DNA of 15,703 nucleotides from contig CAZNJQ010000015.1 in NCBI GenBank assembly GCA_964573545.1, positions 1-15,703 on the forward strand, in the 5' to 3' direction. How positions within the stretch are numbered: the stretch's first letter is position 1; each line of letters begins with the position of its first letter. The DNA comes from CAZNJQ01 sp964573545 (GTDB taxonomy: Bacteria > Patescibacteriota > Minisyncoccia > Phycocordibacterales > UBA2135). Made by a program: the position numbers and the translations under genes. This document shows, piece after piece, positions 11,842 through 15,703 of the stretch. Below the pieces are notes generated by a model, which saw only the letters and a list, made by a program, of their open reading frames with translations, was not told the DNA's origin and did no database searches.

Positions 11842-12921
11842 ATGCGGCGCACGAATGCTTTTTTCCGGTTTTTTCCGCCACCGAGATTTTTATCTTTACC
11901 GGCGGCGGGAATCAACATATCAGATCGCTCGATCCGTTTTGCGAAACTAAAGCACGGGGAAGGGGGATTTGTGCTTGATTCGTTCGGTGAACAGCCAATT
12001 CCTCAAGGTCTTGTATCCGCCGGCCAAATACAAAAACCAAAAGAGCTTACAGGATTGCTTTCGGCATTTCGACAGACATACGGCTTGTCTTTCATACGGG
12101 CATCGCTCCCGGAGCAGGAAGGATATTCGCTGCGCGTAAAAATTCCACGCGTGGAACGAAAGGAGATTCACCAAAGCCTTGAACTTCAGCTCGAAGAATA
12201 TGTTCCCTTAAGCGCGCGCGATGCGGTGTTTGACTATACGCCCATCGAATGCGTGGCGCCGGATCCCGCAGCAAACACTCTTGAGGTGGGCCTCTCGGTC
12301 ATGCCGCGGAAGGTCATCGAGGGCTACGCCGATCTTTTCTACGACGCCGGACTTGTGCCGCTTTCATTCGAGCTTGAGGCGCATGCGATAGCCCGTGCGA
12401 TAATCGGGGAGGGTGAGTGCGGCACGTATGTTCTTTTAGACATCGGTGCGATGCGGACAGGCATCTCCGTTTTTTCGCGGGGCGCTATTGTTTTCACTTC
12501 AACAATTACCATCGGCGGATACGCGCTTACGCAATCAATAGCGGAGGAGCTCCATATACCGTTTTCGCGTGCGCAGGAGCTCAAAGAATCGGAAGGATTG
12601 TGGGGAGAGGCGGGGCTGTTTGCTGTTTCGCGTTCGAAGTTCTCCGCGCTTCGCGAAGAGATAGGCAAACATCTTTCATATATCCGGACTCGCCAAGATG
12701 TCGCGGACGACGGAGCAATAGAAAAAATAATTCTCTGCGGCGGCGATGCGAATTTGCCGGGGCTTACCGAATATCTCTATGAGACGCTTAAAACGCCGAT
12801 CGAGTTCGGGAACCCGTGGATAAACATAAATTCTCTTGAGGAATATGTCCCGGAAATACCGCTTAACCATTCTCTCCGATACGCTCCGGCGCTTGGCCTT
12901 GCGATACGCCGGACAGGATAA
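11842..12921 (+). CDS. pilM: Type IV pilus assembly protein PilM
   Basis: A 359-residue actin-like ATPase-fold protein of normal PilM length. It shows AAGINISDRSIRFAKL (21-36) in place of the usual GIDIGSSSVK, RVKIPRVERKEIHQSLELQLEEYVP (the PilM-specific region), VLLDIGAMRTGISVF (phosphate 2 region) and IILCGGDANLPGLTEYL (adenosine motif). PilM sits on the cytoplasmic face of the inner membrane, binds the N terminus of PilN and links to the pilus motor. It is first in the pilM-N-O operon; pilN starts 17 bases after its stop. The ATG lies at the predicted transcription start. Confidence 0.93.
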   Translation: MRRTNAFFRFFPPPRFLSLPAAGINISDRSIRFAKLKHGEGGFVLDSFGEQPIPQGLVSAGQIQKPKELTGLLSAFRQTYGLSFIRASLPEQEGYSLRVKIPRVERKEIHQSLELQLEEYVPLSARDAVFDYTPIECVAPDPAANTLEVGLSVMPRKVIEGYADLFYDAGLVPLSFELEAHAIARAIIGEGECGTYVLLDIGAMRTGISVFSRGAIVFTSTITIGGYALTQSIAEELHIPFSRAQELKESEGLWGEAGLFAVSRSKFSALREEIGKHLSYIRTRQDVADDGAIEKIILCGGDANLPGLTEYLYETLKTPIEFGNPWININSLEEYVPEIPLNHSLRYAPALGLAIRRTG

Positions 12922-12938
12922 CCACACGATATACGCGC

Positions 12939-13493
12939 ATGATCAACCTTCTTCCCATTGAAGAGAAAGTAAAAATAAAGAACCTCTACAAGGTGCGGCT
13001 TGCTATTGTGTCATGCATCGCCGCCGCCGTAACACTTTTCGTTTTTAGTGTTTTTCTCTTTCCGTCATTTTTTCTTGCGGGAGTAAAAGAAGAAGCCACG
13101 CGGGAACGCAGAGAACTCGTTTTAAAGTCTATTTCAGTGATCGAGGCGAAACACACAGAGGAGGAAATACAGAAAACGGCGAGCCAGCTTGCCGTCGTGG
13201 CAACGCGCGACGACGTATCAGATTCTCTCTCACGGTTCATAAGCGCTGTGGCGAAACGCACGACAAGAGGGATCTCGGTAACCGGATTTTACTCGCAGAA
13301 GACAGAGGGCGGACGGTATGGTGTCAATAAATTGATCGTCTCGGGCACGGCGCGCGATAGGGCTGCGCTTCTTTCGTTTGTCGATGCGCTTCGCAATGAA
13401 ACTATTTTTTCACGCGTTGAGCTTCCCGTCTCGAACCTTGTGAGGAGTGAGGACATATCGTTTTCTGTCATTATCTTTCTCTCCGGAGAATAG
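12939..13493 (+). CDS. pilN: Type IV pilus assembly protein PilN-like
   Basis: A 184-residue protein starting MINLLPIEEK; the INLLP motif is the PilN peptide that docks in PilM. One transmembrane segment follows (about 22-47), then a coiled coil (about 50-85) and a ferredoxin-like periplasmic-type domain. Order and length fit PilN. In a monoderm-like Patescibacterial envelope the outer part would face the cell surface space. No Shine-Dalgarno site is visible. It is 14 bases before pilO. Confidence 0.88.
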   Translation: MINLLPIEEKVKIKNLYKVRLAIVSCIAAAVTLFVFSVFLFPSFFLAGVKEEATRERRELVLKSISVIEAKHTEEEIQKTASQLAVVATRDDVSDSLSRFISAVAKRTTRGISVTGFYSQKTEGGRYGVNKLIVSGTARDRAALLSFVDALRNETIFSRVELPVSNLVRSEDISFSVIIFLSGE

Positions 13494-13507
13494 AGAGAAT
13501 TCCTTGT

Positions 13508-14074
13508 ATGGATAAAACCAGGCCACAACTCATTGGTATAAGCACCCGCTTTATGATAGGGGCGAGCATTGGAGCAGTCCTCGCTACGCTAGCACTTGCC
13601 GTATTTTTGTGGATGAACATAGCTCTCCGTGTTGATAGGGCAGCTGTGCTCCTCGGAGAACTCACTTTGGATCTTGAAAAAGAAAAGCGCCTGTCAGAAC
13701 TTAAGAATTTCGTGAGAGGAACCGAAACGAAGAGTAAAAAACTTGACGGATATTTTCTCGCCCCCTCGGGCGTTGCGCCGCTCATCGGCCGCATAGAATC
13801 CTTAGGAGCTCACGCGGGTATTCTTGTCGAGTTCACTAATGTGCTCGTCGACGTCGATAAAAAAATCTTAATACTGCAATTCGAGACACTCGGGAATTTT
13901 TCGGGCACATATTATTTCCTCTCTCTCGCGGAGACGCTGCCGCTCAAGCTCTCGTTCGAGAAAGTATTTATAGACAAAGATATTCCGCGCGGTGTCGGTG
14001 TCCGAAGTGCAGACGATACGTGGAGGGGCGTGTTTTCGGTCGCCGTTTTAAGCTATACTCCTGCTACGGAGTAA
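13508..14074 (+). CDS. pilO: Type IV pilus assembly protein PilO-like
   Basis: A 188-residue protein with one transmembrane segment (about 14-38), a coiled coil (about 40-80) and a domain with strand/helix order like PilO (SGVAPLIGRIESLGAHAGI, then ILILQFETLGNFSGTYYFLSLAETLPL). The stretch after GNFSGTYYF is typical of PilO. It should pair with PilN to form the inner-membrane alignment complex. Its stop codon overlaps a start of the next gene (TAATG). Confidence 0.85.
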   Translation: MDKTRPQLIGISTRFMIGASIGAVLATLALAVFLWMNIALRVDRAAVLLGELTLDLEKEKRLSELKNFVRGTETKSKKLDGYFLAPSGVAPLIGRIESLGAHAGILVEFTNVLVDVDKKILILQFETLGNFSGTYYFLSLAETLPLKLSFEKVFIDKDIPRGVGVRSADDTWRGVFSVAVLSYTPATE

Positions 14075-14415
14075 TGTACGCCATGATACAGATAAAAATA
14101 CCACCTGTTTTTAAAGAGTTTAAGAGCAAGTTTTTCGATACGGATCCCATGAAGCAGGAAATCGCGCTTTTGCGCGACTGGGCGCTCCTCCTTTCCGGTT
14201 TTTTTCTCTGCATTATTATCGGCGCTTTCATCGCCGGTGTAGTGTTCGTGTCGGTCAATACCGGCGAAGTGTTTACTCTACCGCAAGAACCTGCAATGAT
14301 AAGAGCGTATTCAGAAGAGAAACTGGATTTCGCGCTTGGCATTTTGGCTGAGCGGGAAGAGAGGCTCCGCGCGCTTCTTCTTGAGCGCCCGAGAATTTCC
14401 GATCCGTCGCTGTAG
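14074..14415 (+). CDS. Single-TM protein, fourth gene of the pil operon
   Basis: A 113-residue protein, or 110 residues if it starts at the second ATG (14083), which sits 11 bases after a GGAG. It has a soluble N-terminal 40 residues (PPVFKEFKSKFFDTD), one transmembrane segment (about 42-66, LLLSGFFLCIIIGAFIAGVVFV) and a C-terminal helix rich in Glu/Arg/Leu. I do not recognise the family, and it lacks PilP features such as a lipobox. Its place directly after pilO with overlapping codons suggests a pilus-complex subunit. Confidence 0.7.
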   Translation: MYAMIQIKIPPVFKEFKSKFFDTDPMKQEIALLRDWALLLSGFFLCIIIGAFIAGVVFVSVNTGEVFTLPQEPAMIRAYSEEKLDFALGILAEREERLRALLLERPRISDPSL

Positions 14416-14446
14416 TTGAATAGTTTTTTTATTTTCGATCCACAGT

Positions 14447-14547
14447 GCCCCCGTAGTTCAACGGATAGAACGGCTCCCTTCTAAGGAGCAGATCGAGGTT
14501 CGCCCCGTCATTCGACGGGGCGCCCTGTCGCATGACAGGGCGATTCC
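14447..14547 (+). pseudogene. Broken tRNA-Arg(UCU) copy with insert in the T loop
   Basis: Bases 14447-14502 are identical to the first 56 bases of the intact tRNA-Arg at 14831-14886, covering acceptor 5' strand, D arm, anticodon arm and T stem 5' strand. After TTCG comes a 40-base insert, then ATTCC (14543-14547) as in the intact copy, after which the match is lost. The 3' acceptor strand is absent, so no functional tRNA should form. Confidence 0.88.
14501..14542. repeat. Two tandem GC-rich hairpins
   Basis: CGCCCCGTC-ATTC-GACGGGGCG (14501-14522) and CGCCCTGTC-GCAT-GACAGGGCG (14521-14542) are perfect 9-bp stems with 4-base loops, and they share the CG at 14521-14522. The CG on both outer sides suggests a two-base target duplication. 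There is no T-tract, so they are not a standard terminator. Confidence 0.85.
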
Positions 14548-14558
14548 AACGGCAAGAT

Positions 14559-14822
14559 ATGTATTACGTATATGTGTTAAAATTAAATAATCGTTTGATG
14601 TATACTGGCAGTACTAATGATTTAAAACGCCGTATCTCAGAACACAGGAACGGGAAAGTTTCGTCTACAAAACACAAATTACCGATCAAACTTTTACTTT
14701 ATGAAGGGTATCTCCTGAAAAGCGATGCGCAGAGGAGAGAGAAATTTTTAAAAACCACCGAAGGGAAGAGATTACTTAAACAACAAATCAGGGACATTCT
14801 AAAAATAGAAAACATATTATAA
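14559..14822 (+). CDS. Small GIY-YIG endonuclease-like protein
   Basis: An 87-residue single-domain protein of the UvrC/YhbQ-like GIY-YIG type. YYVYVL (2-7) and MYTGST (14-19) are the GIY and YIG strands. R24 of DLKRRISEH is the catalytic Arg, H29 and the following NGK fit the family, and E61 in RREKFLKT is the metal-binding Glu. All expected active residues are present. There is no added DNA-binding domain, unlike phage homing enzymes. An in-frame ATG at 14532 would read through the second hairpin, so 14559 is preferred. The gene ends eight bases before the intact tRNA-Arg and starts 12 bases after the broken copy. Proteins of this type are often labelled 'excinuclease subunit C-like', but here a role in mobility at the tRNA is more likely. 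Confidence 0.85.
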   Translation: MYYVYVLKLNNRLMYTGSTNDLKRRISEHRNGKVSSTKHKLPIKLLLYEGYLLKSDAQRREKFLKTTEGKRLLKQQIRDILKIENIL

Positions 14823-14830
14823 AATATTCT

Positions 14831-14902
14831 GCCCCCGTAGTTCAACGGATAGAACGGCTCCCTTCTAAGGAGCAGATCGAGGTTCGATTCCTCGCGGGGG
14901 CA
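14831..14902 (+). tRNA. tRNA-Arg: tRNA-Arg (anticodon UCU), CCA not encoded
   Basis: A 72-base cloverleaf. GCCCCCG pairs with CGGGGGC, the D stem is GTTC/GAAC, the anticodon arm is GCTCC-CTTCTAA-GGAGC with anticodon TCT, the variable loop has four bases, and the T arm is CGAGG-TTCGATT-CCTCG. Discriminator A is followed by TAC, so CCA must be added enzymatically, unlike the tRNA-Ser of this window. It reads AGA/AGG. The next gene starts 12 bases downstream. Confidence 0.96.
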
Positions 14903-14914
14903 TACAATTTTTCC

Positions 14915-15562
14915 ATGTCCTTTCTTCAAGAAAAATTTCCGCATATATTACTGATCTCATATCTTGCGCTGTTTGTTTGGCTTGGTTTAGAGCCGTATAG
15001 CCGTGCGGTGTGGTTTGCGGAAAATCTTCCGATACTGGCGATTGTCATCGTCCTTCTGGTTTTATATTTCCGTGGTGTCCGTCTCTCAAATACCTCGTAC
15101 GCGCTCATGAGCATTCTTATTTTCTGGAACACTGTCGGCGGGCATTTCACGTTTGCCCGCGTGCCGTTTGATTGGTTTAATGACCTGTTTGGTTTTGAGC
15201 GCAATATGTACGACAGAGTCGGCCACTTTGGCGTGGGGTTTTACGCGTACGCAATCCTTGAGCTTCTTGATCGCTATGAGATCGTGCGGAAGCGCGCCGT
15301 CGCGTACCTATTTTCTTTTTTCGCAATTGCGTTCATAGCGCTCTCGTATGAGGTTCTTGAGTGGGCGGTTGCCGTGACGTACGGGGGCGATGTCGGTCCT
15401 GCATTTCTGGGAATTCAAGGTGACGAGTGGGATGCGCAGAAAGACGTGTTGCTTAACATGGTCGGTGCTACCCTTGCGCTGAGTTTGTATTTCACTGTAA
15501 ATGTCTGGCACTCTCATCGGCAAGAAAGACCTGCTTTATGGCACGCAAGCACCAGTGAATAA
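14915..15562 (+). CDS. DUF2238/YjdF-family membrane protein
   Basis: A 215-residue protein with about six transmembrane segments. It carries the family signatures FWNTVGGHFTFARVPF (70-85), YDRVGHFGVGF (99-109), SYEVLEWA (144-151) and GIQGDEWDAQKDVLLNMVGA (166-185), in the order expected for DUF2238. The conserved His, Glu, Trp and Asp residues in or near the membrane suggest catalysis or transport, but no function is established that I know of. It begins 12 bases after tRNA-Arg with no ribosome site, so the mRNA may be released by tRNA 3' processing, leaving a very short leader. The stop codon lies inside a 48-base palindrome. Confidence 0.88.
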   Translation: MSFLQEKFPHILLISYLALFVWLGLEPYSRAVWFAENLPILAIVIVLLVLYFRGVRLSNTSYALMSILIFWNTVGGHFTFARVPFDWFNDLFGFERNMYDRVGHFGVGFYAYAILELLDRYEIVRKRAVAYLFSFFAIAFIALSYEVLEWAVAVTYGGDVGPAFLGIQGDEWDAQKDVLLNMVGATLALSLYFTVNVWHSHRQERPALWHASTSE

Positions 15563-15597
15563 TAACCTGACTATAGTCAGATTATTATTCACTGGTG
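15550..15597. repeat. 48-base near-perfect palindrome over the DUF2238 stop codon
   Basis: Outer arms CACCAGTGAATAATAA and TTATTATTCACTGGTG (16 bp), one C/A mismatch (15566 with 15581), then CTGACTA/TAGTCAG with no loop. It includes the last codons and stop (15560-15562). It may act as a strong RNA stem ending the transcript, but no T-tract follows. A cruciform, protein-binding site or palindromic mobile repeat are alternatives. The 106 bases after it hold no gene I can see, only a small TACGG-GGT-CCGTA hairpin at 15641-15653. Confidence 0.85.
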
Positions 15598-15703
15598 TCT
15601 GCGTTAAGCGATGGATGCGCATGGGGTATTGAATTCGCCCTACGGGGTCCGTAATCTAACCAATAGCTTGGAATCAGTTTGTGATTAATTGTACCGGAGT
15701 GCG

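Larger units (their letters stand above)
14447..14830 (+). mobile_element. Putative 384-base GIY-YIG element that duplicates its tRNA target
   Basis: The distance between the two tRNA-Arg copies is 384 bases and holds only a truncated tRNA, two hairpins and one GIY-YIG gene. Simplest reading: an element carrying the nuclease gene plus the 5' part of the tRNA entered the tRNA gene, leaving a truncated copy upstream and a restored one downstream. There is no integrase, no transposase and no group I intron core that I can see. The boundaries are inferred from the repeat. Confidence 0.5.

Noticed and set aside
14501..14542. Rho-independent terminator of the pil operon
   Set aside because: The stems are strong but no T-tract follows either hairpin.
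14532..14558. Upstream ATG for the GIY-YIG gene
   Set aside because: It starts inside the second hairpin and adds nine residues unlike the family, whose members begin close to the YYVYVL strand.
14447..14886. CRISPR-like direct repeats
   Set aside because: There are only two copies, and the repeat is the 5' part of a tRNA gene. No other regularly spaced repeats were seen in the window.
14447..14902. Group I or II intron in tRNA-Arg
   Set aside because: The downstream copy is a whole tRNA, not a 3' exon, so splicing is not needed. I see no intron core elements in the 384 bases.

Overview
The window looks like a fragment of a small-genome bacterium of the Candidate Phyla Radiation (Patescibacteria, probably the Parcubacteria side). 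The signs are very tight gene packing, almost no Shine-Dalgarno sites, several extended -10 promoters placed directly at start codons, a compact pilM-pilN-pilO block, and families I associate with this group: a DUF5652-type membrane protein, TM-plus-TPR proteins, secreted Ig-like repeat proteins and a small GIY-YIG nuclease. The assignment is by family and style, not by a marker gene.

Left part (1-7434): a probable natural-product or modified-peptide locus cut by the window edge. It starts inside a YcaO cyclodehydratase of the SagD/TOMM type. A Gly-rich, membrane-anchored 108-residue peptide follows, then a membrane-anchored protein with a C39-peptidase-like domain lacking its catalytic residues. 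Next come a SAM methyltransferase and an SDR oxidoreductase in tandem, a second methyltransferase on the opposite strand, and a VOC (glyoxalase-fold) protein translationally coupled to a PaaK-like adenylate-forming ligase. These are typical parts of a RiPP/TOMM or small-molecule pathway; the product is unknown, and the rest of the locus must lie to the left of base 1.

Middle part (7435-11800): a TM-TPR protein and a secreted protein with two Ig-like repeats read rightward to a bidirectional terminator. Opposite them lie a leftward pair (two-TM PH-like protein and a type IV pilin-like protein), tRNA-Ser(UGA) and a DUF5652-like protein. A divergent promoter pair then opens the rightward ruvX/YqgF gene, followed by a VTT (DedA/YqaA-type) membrane protein.

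Right part (11827-15703): pilM, pilN, pilO and a fourth single-TM gene form a type IV pilus inner-membrane operon. It is followed by the most unusual structure of the window: a 3'-truncated tRNA-Arg(UCU) copy interrupted in its T loop by two GC-rich hairpins, then an 87-residue GIY-YIG endonuclease gene, then an intact tRNA-Arg(UCU) whose first 56 bases match the broken copy exactly. This looks like a tiny tRNA-targeting element that rebuilds the tRNA it enters. A DUF2238/YjdF membrane protein starts 12 bases after the intact tRNA and ends inside a 48-base near-perfect palindrome. I see no gene in the last 141 bases.
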